Positions 9,491 through 17,777 of a stretch of DNA of 64,000 nucleotides are shown here, in pieces. The number at the start of each line of letters is the position of its first letter. Position 1 is the first letter of the stretch. The stretch is from Marinilabiliales bacterium (lineage in GTDB: Bacteria > Bacteroidota > Bacteroidia > Bacteroidales > SZUA-534): NCBI GenBank assembly GCA_003512955.1, contig DOTG01000016.1, forward strand, positions 62,001-126,000. Direction: 5' to 3'. The position numbers and the translations under genes are program-made. The notes below the pieces were generated by a model. That model was not told where the DNA came from. It worked only from the letters and a program-made list of their open reading frames with translations, and made no database searches.

Positions 9491-9778
9491 ATGGAAACAC
9501 CACAACTCATTGGAGGATTTAAGCAAAAATTTGAAAAGTTTGTTTATCTTTATAAAAAAACGAAGCAGGAAAATGAATTGCTCAGGATAGAGAACCAAAA
9601 CCTGAAAGCTTTGTTAGATCAGAACGAAAAGGAGTTGGAAGAAAATAAGCACAGACTGAAAACAAACGAATTGGCAAAAACATTTTTAGCATCGGGAGGA
9701 AACGACCAGGAGGCTAAACTTAAAATAAACAGAATAGTGCGGGAGATTGATAATTGTATTGCTCTGTTAAATAGATAG
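9491..9778 (+). CDS. Small coiled-coil protein upstream of zapA
   Basis: A 95-aa protein, highly charged and largely helical, with a clear coiled coil at about residues 15-60 (repeated Glu/Lys/Leu/Asn heptads). There is no signal peptide or membrane segment. It ends 12 nt before zapA on the same strand, a pairing common in Bacteroidota. The position and coiled-coil nature suggest a cell-division role comparable to ZapB, but that is inference from context, not detectable homology. Confidence 0.7.
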   Translation: METPQLIGGFKQKFEKFVYLYKKTKQENELLRIENQNLKALLDQNEKELEENKHRLKTNELAKTFLASGGNDQEAKLKINRIVREIDNCIALLNR

Positions 9779-9790
9779 GAGAGGATTTCG

Positions 9791-10081
9791 ATGGATGACA
9801 AATTAACGATTCGGGTAAACATTGTTGACCGGTATTATCCATTGAAAATTGATAGAAAAGAGGAAGAAAAGATAAGAAAAGCGGCTAAAAAGATAAACGA
9901 TACCGTAACACAGTATCAAAAATTGTATGGGAATAAAGATGGACAGGATTTTTTAGCTATGGTGGCTCTTCAGTTTGTTACCCGGTTGGTGGAGGCAGAA
10001 GAACATCATGAAATCCATCCGGTTTTGGAGGAAGTGAGACAATTTGATAAAATTTTAGCAGAAATTCTTCAGGAAGAGTAA
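9791..10081 (+). CDS. zapA: Cell division protein ZapA
   Basis: A 96-aa cytoplasmic protein that binds and bundles FtsZ at the Z ring. The N-terminal half matches the ZapA globular domain (IRVNIVDRYYPLKI, then an EEEKIRKAAKKIND helix); the C-terminal half is a long helix for coiled-coil dimerisation. The start ATG follows GGAGAGGA at 9778-9785, a usable ribosome-binding site. It is followed by the 6S RNA gene and rny. Confidence 0.9.
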   Translation: MDDKLTIRVNIVDRYYPLKIDRKEEEKIRKAAKKINDTVTQYQKLYGNKDGQDFLAMVALQFVTRLVEAEEHHEIHPVLEEVRQFDKILAEILQEE

Positions 10082-10113
10082 TAAACGTTCTTTAAAATAA
10101 GACCAAAAATTTT

Positions 10114-10307
10114 GCCCGCGCCGGTTCTTGGATAGTTTGGAAAACTCAACATTAGCAAATTTGGAGTTAAGCTCGATTTTTGTAAGACAGGCCCCATCCA
10201 CCTTTGGTGGATTTCTTCGGAGACAGGGGAAGTAAGAATGAAATTGGCAGCTCCACCCATGTTTAACAGGGGTTTTTACGAAACACAGAAATTGGTGCGG
10301 GTTTTTT
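10114..10307 (+). ncRNA. ssrS: 6S RNA
   Basis: A structured non-coding region of about 190 nt between zapA and rny, the usual 6S position. The ends pair through an 8-bp stem (10115-10122 with 10294-10301, one G-U), directly followed by six T as a terminator. The interior folds as a long rod: a CCCC/GGGG pairing encloses the ATCCACC-TTT-GGTGGAT hairpin (about 10194-10210), flanked by less paired stretches, as expected for the open-promoter mimic that binds RNA polymerase. Assigned from position and fold; a covariance-model search would confirm it. Confidence 0.72.
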
Positions 10308-10330
10308 ATTAATATATATTTAACTAAATT

Positions 10331-11869
10331 ATGGAAAAAAGCTCTATTGTTATTGCTGTTATTTCAGTAATTGCAGGCGGCATCATCTCATATATAATCG
10401 TGAAATTAGGCCTTAGCCGAAAGAGTAAACGGATTATACATGATGCCGAAACTGAGGCTGAAATGATTAAGAAGGATAAAATCCTTCAAGCCAAAGAAAA
10501 GTTCCTGCAAATGAAAACGGAACACGAAAAGGTGATTAATGAAAGAAATAGCCGGATGGTTGCCGCAGAAAATAAACTGAAACAAAAGGAAACTGCTATT
10601 TCACAGCGCATTGAAGAATACAATCGTAAAAAAAATGAGGTAGATATTATTAAAAACAACCTCACCACTCAAATGGAGTTGGTCGAAAAGAAGACCGAAG
10701 AATTGGAACGGATGCACAAACAGCAGGTGGAGCATTTGGTTGCCATCTCAGGATTATCTGTTGAAGAAGCCAAATCACAGTTGGTAGAATCATTGAAAGC
10801 AGAAGCCCGTACCGAGGCTATGTCGTCAATTAATGAGATTATGGATGAGGCTAAAATGACCGCCAATAAAGAGGCAAAACGTATTGTGATTCAAACCATC
10901 CAAAGGGTTGCCTCAGAATATGCCGTTGAAAATTCAGTAACAGTGTTCCATATTGATAATGATGATATTAAAGGACGGATTATCGGACGCGAAGGACGTA
11001 ACATCCGTGCTTTAGAAGCTGCAACCGGTGTCGAAATTATTGTTGACGATACCCCTGAAGCCATCATCCTTTCTGCTTTTGATCCCGTCCGACGCGAAGT
11101 TGCCCGTTTGGCATTACACCAATTGGTAACCGACGGCCGCATCCACCCTGCACGTATTGAAGAGGTGGTGGCCAAAACCCAAAAAATGGTGGAAGAAGAA
11201 ATAGTTGAAACAGGAAAACGTACCGCTATTGACCTTGGAATTCATGGGTTGCATCCTGAATTAATCCGGTTGGTAGGTAAAATGAAATACCGTTCTTCGT
11301 ATGGGCAAAATTTGTTGCAACACTCGCGCGAAGTGGCCAACTTAGCCGCAATTATGGCATCGGAATTAGGTTTAAATCCCCGCTTGGCAAAACGGGCCGG
11401 GTTATTACACGATATTGGTAAGGTTCCAGATGATGAACCAGAATTGCCGCATGCTATTTTAGGTATGAAATTGGCCGAGAAATACAAAGAAAAACCAGAA
11501 ATCTGCAATGCCATTGGAGCTCACCACGATGAAGTAGAAATGAATACACTCATTGCCCCGATTATTCAGGTTTGTGATGCTATTTCTGGTGCAAGGCCAG
11601 GAGCCCGCCGTGAAGTGGTGGAATCGTACATCAAGCGGCTTAAAGATTTGGAAGAATTGGCTTTGTCGTACCCAGGAGTATTAAAGACCTATGCTATACA
11701 AGCTGGTAGGGAGTTACGTGTTATTGTGGGTAGCGAAAAAGTGAACGATAATGATGCTGAAACGCTGTCGTTCGACATTGCAAAAAAGATTCAGGACGAA
11801 ATGACCTATCCGGGTCAAATCAAAATCACAGTTATCCGTGAGACCCGGGCTATCAATTATGCAAAATAG
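10331..11869 (+). CDS. rny: Ribonuclease Y
   Basis: Membrane-anchored endoribonuclease that starts mRNA decay. At 512 aa it is full length. Order of parts: N-terminal transmembrane helix (about residues 5-25), long coiled coil (about 30-190), KH RNA-binding domain with GRIIGREGRNIRALE (about 215-280) and HD phosphohydrolase domain containing LLHDIGK and GAHHDE. It follows the 6S RNA by about 25 nt and is the last housekeeping gene before the polysaccharide locus, whose first gene starts 7 nt downstream. Confidence 0.97.
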   Translation: MEKSSIVIAVISVIAGGIISYIIVKLGLSRKSKRIIHDAETEAEMIKKDKILQAKEKFLQMKTEHEKVINERNSRMVAAENKLKQKETAISQRIEEYNRKKNEVDIIKNNLTTQMELVEKKTEELERMHKQQVEHLVAISGLSVEEAKSQLVESLKAEARTEAMSSINEIMDEAKMTANKEAKRIVIQTIQRVASEYAVENSVTVFHIDNDDIKGRIIGREGRNIRALEAATGVEIIVDDTPEAIILSAFDPVRREVARLALHQLVTDGRIHPARIEEVVAKTQKMVEEEIVETGKRTAIDLGIHGLHPELIRLVGKMKYRSSYGQNLLQHSREVANLAAIMASELGLNPRLAKRAGLLHDIGKVPDDEPELPHAILGMKLAEKYKEKPEICNAIGAHHDEVEMNTLIAPIIQVCDAISGARPGARREVVESYIKRLKDLEELALSYPGVLKTYAIQAGRELRVIVGSEKVNDNDAETLSFDIAKKIQDEMTYPGQIKITVIRETRAINYAK

Positions 11870-11876
11870 ATGAATT

Positions 11877-12869
11877 ATGTCTGTTGAAAGGCAACTAACA
11901 AATAAGCGGATTTTAATTACAGGTGGAGCCGGTTTTATCGGCTCTAATCTTATAGAGAGGTTCCTAACTCAAGGCAATCAGATTGTTTGTTTGGACAATC
12001 TTCTGACAGGTCATTATAAAAATATGGAGGGTTTTCAAGGAAACCCTCATTTCACTTTTATTGAAGGCGATATCCGCGATTTAGCAATCTGCCGAAAAGC
12101 TGTGGATGGGGTTGACTTGGTGTTGCATCAGGCTGCCTTGGGGTCGGTGCCCCGTTCCATTAACGACCCATTGACAACCAACGAAATAAATATCAATGGT
12201 TTTTTAAATATGTTGGTGGCTTCGCGTGATGCAAACGTGAAACGATTTGTATTTGCCGCCAGTTCATCGACCTATGGCGACAACTATACCTTGCCAAAAG
12301 TAGAGGAAAACATCGGGAAACCGCTCTCACCTTATGCCATTACCAAATATGTGAATGAATTGTATGCCGATGTTTTCAGTAAAATTTATGGGCTGGAAAC
12401 TATTGGTTTGAGGTATTTCAATGTTTTTGGAAGGAGGCAGGATCCAAACGGAGCCTATGCGGCAGTTATTCCCAAATTTGTGAAACAGATGATTAACCAC
12501 GAATCACCAGTAATTAATGGGGATGGCAGTTATTCCCGCGATTTTACCTATATAGACAATGTAATTCATGCCAATGAGATGGCTGCAACCGTTCAAGACC
12601 CATCTGCCTTGAATCAGGTTTTCAATATAGCATTTGGAGAAAATACATCGCTAAATGAATTGTTTGAAACTTTAAAATTGGAATTGTCACAGTTTGATGC
12701 AAAAATTTTTTCGGTTCAAGCCCTCTATGCACAAAATAGGGAAGGGGATATTCCTCATTCCTTAGCATCCATTGAAAAAGCAAAGAGCCGATTGAATTAT
12801 CACCCCACATTTGATGTAAAGTCAGGTTTAAAAGAGGCTGTGCAATGGTATTATCAGCATCTAAAATGA
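11877..12869 (+). CDS. UDP-N-acetylglucosamine 4-epimerase, WbpP/TviC type
   Basis: A 330-aa extended short-chain dehydrogenase. It shows the Rossmann motif GGAGFIG at residues 17-23, a Ser-Ser-Ser-Thr stretch and the catalytic SPYAITKY (YxxxK), then LRYFNVFGRRQDPNG, which is characteristic of the WbpP/TviC branch. Family members interconvert UDP-GlcNAc and UDP-GalNAc or the matching uronic acids. It begins 7 nt after rny and opens the gene set for N-acetylated uronic acids. Whether the substrate is the amino sugar or the acid cannot be decided by eye. Confidence 0.85.
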   Translation: MSVERQLTNKRILITGGAGFIGSNLIERFLTQGNQIVCLDNLLTGHYKNMEGFQGNPHFTFIEGDIRDLAICRKAVDGVDLVLHQAALGSVPRSINDPLTTNEININGFLNMLVASRDANVKRFVFAASSSTYGDNYTLPKVEENIGKPLSPYAITKYVNELYADVFSKIYGLETIGLRYFNVFGRRQDPNGAYAAVIPKFVKQMINHESPVINGDGSYSRDFTYIDNVIHANEMAATVQDPSALNQVFNIAFGENTSLNELFETLKLELSQFDAKIFSVQALYAQNREGDIPHSLASIEKAKSRLNYHPTFDVKSGLKEAVQWYYQHLK

Positions 12870-12936
12870 AGACTTATCTATACTAAACACCATAAATTGA
12901 CGTTCCGTAAGGAATTCAACTTTAACAATAAGTTAT

Positions 12937-14064
12937 ATGCAGGCAATAAGCATGGTCGATTTAAAAGGCCAATACCTGAAAATGAAGGATGAAATTGACA
13001 AATCTATCCAAACTGTAATTGAAACTACCCAGTTTATCAAAGGTCCAGAGGTAAAACACTTTCAGGAAGAGTTGCAATCCTATTTAGGTGTAAAACATGT
13101 GATTGCTTGCGGAAACGGCACTGATGCCCTGCAGATTGCAATGATGGCACTCGATTTAAAACCGGGCGATGAGGTGATAACAACAAACTTTACCTTTATT
13201 GCCACCGTTGAAGTGATTGGCTTGTTGGGTTTAAAGCCCATTTTGGTGGATGTGGATGCAAAAACATTCAACATTGATGTCTCACAAATAGAGAATGCCA
13301 TTACACCAAAAACCAAAGCCATTGTTCCGGTACATTTGTTTGGGCAAACAGCTGATATGGAAGCCATCATGGAAATTGCCAATAAATACCATCTGTTTGT
13401 CATTGAAGATAATGCACAGGCTATTGGTGCTACTTACACCTTTTCAAACGGAAAATCGTTTAAAGCAGGAACTATTGGCCATATCGGTTGTACCTCTTTT
13501 TTCCCCTCAAAAAATTTGGGATGCTATGGAGATGGTGGTGCAATGATGACCGATGATGATGTGCTGGCTGAAAAAATCTCCTCTATTGTGAATCATGGGA
13601 TGAAGGTCCGGTATTATCACGACCGGATTGGGGTCAATTCCCGTTTAGATACCATTCAGGCAGCTATATTGAGAGTGAAGTTGCCCCGGTTGGATTCGTA
13701 TAACCAGGCGCGGCAATCGGCTGCCAACTATTATAACCAGGCTTTTCACAATATTTCTGGCTTAGAGACCCCAATTGTGGCACCTTTCACGGATCATATC
13801 TATCATCAATACACCCTAAAAGTGAAAAATGGAAAACGTGATTTGTTAAAAAAATGGCTCAATGAGCAGGGAATTCCATGCATGGTTTATTATCCGGTTC
13901 CTTTGGATCAGCAAAAGGCATTTTTGCGATACAAAACCGAAAAGCATTTTCCGGTAACTGAGGAATTGTGCCAATCGGTCATCTCATTGCCCATGCATAC
14001 AGAGCTTTCTGATGAACAATTGCATTTGATTACTTCAAAAGTGAAAGAGTTTTTTAAATCGTAA
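12937..14064 (+). CDS. wbpE: WbpE-like aminotransferase (UDP-3-keto-GlcNAcA)
   Basis: PLP enzyme of the DegT/DnrJ/EryC1 family, 375 aa. The Schiff-base lysine is Lys192 in FFPSKNLG, and the GNGTDALQIA cofactor-phosphate motif is at about residue 59. The start MVDLKGQY and overall pattern match WbpE, which transaminates the 3-keto group of UDP-2-acetamido-3-keto-glucuronate. Neighbouring WbpD-, WbpB- and WbpA-like genes supply the other steps, which supports this over other DegT roles. It ends 4 nt before the acetyltransferase. Confidence 0.85.
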   Translation: MQAISMVDLKGQYLKMKDEIDKSIQTVIETTQFIKGPEVKHFQEELQSYLGVKHVIACGNGTDALQIAMMALDLKPGDEVITTNFTFIATVEVIGLLGLKPILVDVDAKTFNIDVSQIENAITPKTKAIVPVHLFGQTADMEAIMEIANKYHLFVIEDNAQAIGATYTFSNGKSFKAGTIGHIGCTSFFPSKNLGCYGDGGAMMTDDDVLAEKISSIVNHGMKVRYYHDRIGVNSRLDTIQAAILRVKLPRLDSYNQARQSAANYYNQAFHNISGLETPIVAPFTDHIYHQYTLKVKNGKRDLLKKWLNEQGIPCMVYYPVPLDQQKAFLRYKTEKHFPVTEELCQSVISLPMHTELSDEQLHLITSKVKEFFKS

Positions 14065-14068
14065 AACG

Positions 14069-14650
14069 ATGTCAGAGCCAACAAAATATTTTGTCCATCC
14101 TTCTGCTTTTATAGATGAGGGTTGTGAAATTGGTGAGGGTGTAAAAATCTGGCATTTTTCACACCTTATGTCAGGATGTAAAATTGGCGATCAATGCAAT
14201 ATTGGTCAAAATGTGGTGGTATCGCCGGGAGTGGTTTTAGGCCGAAATGTGAAAGTCCAAAATAATGTGTCCATTTACACCGGAGTAATCTGCGAAGATG
14301 ACGTGTTTTTGGGTCCATCCATGGTATTTACCAATATTGTGAATCCCCGCAGTGCCATCATCCGCCGTGATAATTATGTGAAAACTTTGGTAAAAAAAGG
14401 TGCTTCTATTGGGGCCAATGCTACTGTGATCTGTGGTCATCAAATAGGTGAATACGCCTTAATTGGTGCCGGGGCAGTTATCACTAAAGATGTGAAACCC
14501 TATGCATTGGTGGTAGGGAATCCTGCCAGGCAGATTGGCTGGGTGAGCGAATATGGCCACCGGTTGCAATTCGATGCCAATCAAATAGCTATTTGTCCTG
14601 AAAGCGGGGAACAATATGTTCTTGAAAAGGATATGGTTAAGAAAATTTGA
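14069..14650 (+). CDS. wbpD: WbpD-like N-acetyltransferase (left-handed beta helix)
   Basis: A 193-aa acyltransferase built from hexapeptide repeats (for example IGEGVKI, IGDQCNIGQNVV, IGANATVI, IGEYALIGAGAVITKDV), forming a left-handed beta helix trimer. WbpD acetylates the 3-amino group of UDP-2-acetamido-3-amino-glucuronate using acetyl-CoA. The segment NPRSAIIRRDNYVKTLVKKGASIGANATV is typical of the WbpD/WlbB branch (shown here as a description; key residues are the NPRS and RRDNY motifs). The gene lies between wbpE- and wbpB-like genes. Confidence 0.85.
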   Translation: MSEPTKYFVHPSAFIDEGCEIGEGVKIWHFSHLMSGCKIGDQCNIGQNVVVSPGVVLGRNVKVQNNVSIYTGVICEDDVFLGPSMVFTNIVNPRSAIIRRDNYVKTLVKKGASIGANATVICGHQIGEYALIGAGAVITKDVKPYALVVGNPARQIGWVSEYGHRLQFDANQIAICPESGEQYVLEKDMVKKI

Positions 14651-14698
14651 TACAGAATGAATATTTTATAATTTCGCCCATCACAAAATTGCGCATAG

Positions 14699-15643
14699 AT
14701 GAAGAACTTTGCATTGATTGGTGCTGCGGGTTATATTGCGGTAAGACACCTGAAAGCCATTAAAGAAACCAACCATAATTTAGTAGCTGCTCTCGATCCA
14801 TTTGACAGTGTAGGAATCATTGACAGTTATTTCCCCGAAGCCGATTTTTTTACTGAATTTGAACGATTCGACAGGCATATCTATAAATTGAAACGCGAAG
14901 GGCGTGCTGTGGATTATGTAAGTATTTGTTCCCCAAATTATCTGCATGATTCGCATATCCGTTTCGCCCTGCGCCAAGGGGCTGATGCTATTTGTGAAAA
15001 ACCATTGGTGTTGAATCCCTGGAATGTGGATGCGCTTAAAGAGTATGAGCAGGAAACAGGTAAAAAAGTTTATAATATCCTGCAGCTAAGGCTTCATCCG
15101 GCAATTATTGGACTTAAGAAGAAAATTGAGGAAGGTGATCCCAATAAAATTTATGATGTTGACTTGACCTACATCACCAGCCGGGGTAAGTGGTATCATT
15201 TTTCATGGAAAGGCGATGCAACCAAATCGGGCGGTGTAGCTACAAATATCGGCATCCATTTTTTTGATATGCTCACCTGGATTTTTGGAGAGGTGCAGCA
15301 GAATGTGGTTCATGAAAGGACCGATAGCCGTTCGGGCGGATTTATTCAGTTGAAAAGAGCCCGGGTTCGCTGGTTTTTAAGCGTTAATTTTGAAGATCTA
15401 CCGCAACATATTAAAGATAAAGGCCAGCGTACTTACCGTTCCATTGAAATTGAAAACCGGGAGCTGGAGTTCAGTGAAGGTTTTACCGATTTGCATACCT
15501 TAAGCTATCAAGGAATATTGAATAAACAAGGCTTTGGGTTAGACGATGCTGCCACATCCATTAAAATTGCGCATGAAATTAGAAACGCTCAGGTAAAAGG
15601 GCTGGTGGGTGATTATCATCCGATATTAAAAGCTAGAAATTAG
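14699..15643 (+). CDS. wbpB: WbpB-like UDP-GlcNAcA 3-dehydrogenase (Gfo/Idh/MocA)
   Basis: A 314-aa NAD-dependent oxidoreductase that oxidises C3 of UDP-GlcNAc uronic acid to give the substrate of WbpE. The N-terminal Rossmann fold starts NFALIGAAGYIAVRHLKAI; CEKPLVL at about residue 98 is the conserved Lys-Pro motif of the family; the C-terminal domain contains GGVATNIGIHFFDML, with the active-site His. The order here is E, D, B, then A after an interruption. Confidence 0.87.
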   Translation: MKNFALIGAAGYIAVRHLKAIKETNHNLVAALDPFDSVGIIDSYFPEADFFTEFERFDRHIYKLKREGRAVDYVSICSPNYLHDSHIRFALRQGADAICEKPLVLNPWNVDALKEYEQETGKKVYNILQLRLHPAIIGLKKKIEEGDPNKIYDVDLTYITSRGKWYHFSWKGDATKSGGVATNIGIHFFDMLTWIFGEVQQNVVHERTDSRSGGFIQLKRARVRWFLSVNFEDLPQHIKDKGQRTYRSIEIENRELEFSEGFTDLHTLSYQGILNKQGFGLDDAATSIKIAHEIRNAQVKGLVGDYHPILKARN

Positions 15644-15666
15644 AGTTTAGATATTAGAAAACAATA

Positions 15667-15869
15667 TTGTCCGGTAAAAAAAATGTGAATCCGCTACGCG
15701 GAACTTAATTTTTTGATATTTATTTGATTTACAATACAAGATCAGCTACACTGAATTTTTCGACGTAGGCGATTTGATTTATCTAGAAAATAAGCCCGAT
15801 AGATAAATTACCTTGTAGAGATTATACAAATCAAGCAAACCGGGTTTTGTTAAAAGTTTTACCGGACAA
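15667..15869. repeat. MITE-like non-coding element with 13-bp terminal inverted repeats
   Basis: A 203-nt non-coding stretch bounded by perfect 13-bp inverted repeats (TTGTCCGGTAAAA at 15667-15679 and its complement at 15857-15869). The 9-nt sequence ATTAGAAAA lies just outside both ends (15653-15661 and 15875-15883). The interior can fold (CCGCTACGCGG at 15691-15701; TTATCTA/TAGATAA around 15778-15806). It separates wbpB from the small four-helix gene. Size, ends and flanks suit a miniature inverted-repeat element or an IS remnant; no transposase is present. Confidence 0.45.
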
Positions 15870-15903
15870 CAATGATTAGAAAATAAATAAAATAAAATAG
15901 ATA

Positions 15904-16260
15904 ATGCCAACACATTATTTTAAAAATATTATAGCTTGGCAAAAAGCCAGAGAATTAGTGCCCATCATATATAAATTAGTTAAGAAGTTCCCTGATGATG
16001 AAAAATATGCATTGGTTTCTCAAATAAAGCGTGCAACAATTTCAATTTCATCAAATATTGCAGAAGGGAGTGGTAGAAATACAAACGCAGACTTTGCTCA
16101 TTTTTTTGATATGTCATTAGGAAGTTCATTTGAATTAGAAAGTGAGTTAATAATTAGTTGTGATTTAGGTTTTATTTCAGAACAACAATTTAACGAAATT
16201 CTAATAATTTTAGGAGAGGTTCAGAAGTTAATTATTGGGTTTCAAAAAAACATAAGGTAA
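15904..16260 (+). CDS. Four-helix bundle protein (S23/IVP family)
   Basis: A 118-aa helical protein of the four-helix bundle family first known from 23S rRNA intervening sequences. Recognisable parts are the N-terminal WQKARELV, the RATISISSNIAEG motif and the later FELESEL. Members are small, free-standing and frequent near polysaccharide loci and repeats; their function is poorly defined. It sits between a MITE-like element and a heptanucleotide repeat tract and interrupts the wbp gene series, which suggests late insertion. Confidence 0.85.
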   Translation: MPTHYFKNIIAWQKARELVPIIYKLVKKFPDDEKYALVSQIKRATISISSNIAEGSGRNTNADFAHFFDMSLGSSFELESELIISCDLGFISEQQFNEILIILGEVQKLIIGFQKNIR

Positions 16261-16268
16261 TAGTCAAG

Positions 16269-16381
16269 TTTCTAACTTCTAACTTCTAACTTCTAACTTC
16301 TAACTTCTAACTTCTAACTTCTAATCTCTAAATTCTAAACTCTAAACTCTAAACTCTAAACTCTAAACTCTAAACTCTAAA
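16269..16381 (+). repeat. Heptanucleotide tandem repeat tract
   Basis: About sixteen copies of a 7-nt unit, first TTCTAAC (roughly eight copies), then a transition and CTCTAAA (roughly eight copies). It ends 8 nt before the ATG of the UDP-sugar dehydrogenase. The period of 7 would not keep a reading frame, and the tract is non-coding. A short match to the reverse complement of the unit (TTAGAGTTTAGA) lies on the other side of the four-helix gene, at about 15639-15651. Confidence 0.85.
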
Positions 16382-16389
16382 AATCAATT

Positions 16390-17679
16390 ATGTACCAAAA
16401 AATAAAAAACAAACAGGAAAAAATATCCGTTATCGGATTGGGTTATGTGGGGTTGCCCATCGCCTTGGAATTTGCCAGGAAAGCATCAGTGATTGGTTTT
16501 GACATTAAACCCGAACGCATTGAGTTGATGAAAAAGGGGACTGACCCAAGCAATGAACTTGAAGCTCACGAATTCGATGGGTGCGACATCCAATTCACGG
16601 CCAATGCCGAGGATTTGAAACTGGCTAGGTTCCATATCGTGGCAGTACCAACGCCCATCGATAAACACAACCAGCCCGATTTGACCCCATTGTTGGCCGC
16701 CACACGTACTGTTGGCAGATATCTTAAAAAAGGGGATTATGTAGTTTATGAATCCACGGTGTACCCGGGCTGTACCGAAGAAGATTGTGTCCCCCTGTTA
16801 GAAGAATTGTCAGGATTAAAAATGGGCAGCGATTTTAAAGTGGGTTTCTCGCCTGAGCGGATTAACCCCGGAGATAAAGTACATACCTTGACCACCATCA
16901 CCAAAGTGGTATCGGGGAACGATGCCGAGACGTTAGTGAATATTGCGCAGGTTTATGAAATGGTCATTAAGGCAGGTATCCACAGAGCACCCACCATTAA
17001 AGTGGCAGAGGCGGCAAAAATCATCGAAAATACACAGCGCGACGTGAACATAGCTTTGATGAACGAGCTCTCGCTGATTTTTAACCGGATGGGAATCAAT
17101 ACCTATGATGTGTTGGAAGCTGCCGGAACCAAATGGAATTTTCTGAAATTCTTCCCCGGGCTGGTTGGCGGGCATTGCATAGGGGTCGATCCTTATTATT
17201 TGCTATACAAAGCCAAAGAACTGGGGTATCATGCCAAGATGATTGATTCGGGACGGTTCATCAACGACAGCATGGGCGGCTATGTGGCCAAACAGCTGGT
17301 AAAAAAGATGATTGCAAAAGATATCAATATCAAAGGTGCCCGGGTTTTGGTCATGGGTGTCACATTTAAAGAAGATGTAAGCGATATCCGGAATTCGAAA
17401 GTGGTTGACCTGATAAATGAATTGAAACAGTACAGCATAAAAGTGGACGTGATTGACCCGCAGGCTTCGCATCACGAGATTAAAGAAGAATATGGTTTTG
17501 ATATGGTAAAAACTACTACCGGGAAATATGATGGAGTTGTGGTAGCTGTTCAGCATGAAGAATATAAAAACCTTCCCGAATCGTATTTCAAAGAATTGAT
17601 GAACCCGAATGCCATTTTTGTGGATTTGAAGGGTATCTACCGGAGTAAATTGAATAATCTGAATTACTGGAGTTTATAA
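16390..17679 (+). CDS. wbpA: UDP-N-acetylglucosamine 6-dehydrogenase, WbpA/TviB type (copy 1)
   Basis: A 429-aa NAD-dependent dehydrogenase that turns UDP-GlcNAc (or UDP-GalNAc) into the uronic acid in two oxidations. The Rossmann motif GLGYVGLP is at about residues 16-23; the catalytic cysteine is Cys263 in GGHCIGVDPYY; the C-terminal UDP-binding domain follows. It supplies the first step for the WbpB/E/D enzymes upstream. A second, same-length homologue lies at 32843-34132, again just before an N-acyltransferase/ACP cassette. It ends at a hairpin terminator, so the cassette downstream is probably a separate transcript. Confidence 0.92.
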   Translation: MYQKIKNKQEKISVIGLGYVGLPIALEFARKASVIGFDIKPERIELMKKGTDPSNELEAHEFDGCDIQFTANAEDLKLARFHIVAVPTPIDKHNQPDLTPLLAATRTVGRYLKKGDYVVYESTVYPGCTEEDCVPLLEELSGLKMGSDFKVGFSPERINPGDKVHTLTTITKVVSGNDAETLVNIAQVYEMVIKAGIHRAPTIKVAEAAKIIENTQRDVNIALMNELSLIFNRMGINTYDVLEAAGTKWNFLKFFPGLVGGHCIGVDPYYLLYKAKELGYHAKMIDSGRFINDSMGGYVAKQLVKKMIAKDINIKGARVLVMGVTFKEDVSDIRNSKVVDLINELKQYSIKVDVIDPQASHHEIKEEYGFDMVKTTTGKYDGVVVAVQHEEYKNLPESYFKELMNPNAIFVDLKGIYRSKLNNLNYWSL

Positions 17680-17703
17680 ATTAATCAGAACATAAGTATT
17701 GAG

Positions 17704-17735
17704 GTGCTGCCCAAAACAGGCGGCACTTTTTTTTC
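17704..17735 (+). terminator. Rho-independent terminator after the first UDP-sugar dehydrogenase
   Basis: Stem GTGCTGCC (17704-17711) with GGCGGCAC (17719-17726), one G-U pair, 7-nt loop, then eight T. This is the clearest terminator inside the polysaccharide locus. Confidence 0.85.
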
Positions 17736-17750
17736 TCTATAATTATTGCT

Positions 17751-17759
17751 TATTTTGGC
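17751..17759 (+). promoter_or_regulatory. Candidate -7 promoter element of cassette 1
   Basis: TATTTTGGC lies 18 nt before the ATG of the N-acyltransferase and just after the terminator. It fits the Bacteroidota TAnnTTTG consensus with one mismatch. A near-identical element (TATTTTAGC) is in the same place before the second cassette. A -33 element is not obvious. Confidence 0.4.
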
Positions 17760-17777
17760 ATTCAAATTTCTGAGTAC

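Noticed and set aside
15904..16260. Four-helix protein as part of a diversity-generating retroelement (Avd-like).
   Set aside because: No reverse transcriptase, template repeat or variable repeat was found; the small protein alone is common and not diagnostic.
16269..16381. CRISPR array or other spacer-repeat structure.
   Set aside because: The repeats are 7-nt units in direct contact with no spacers, and no cas genes are in the window.
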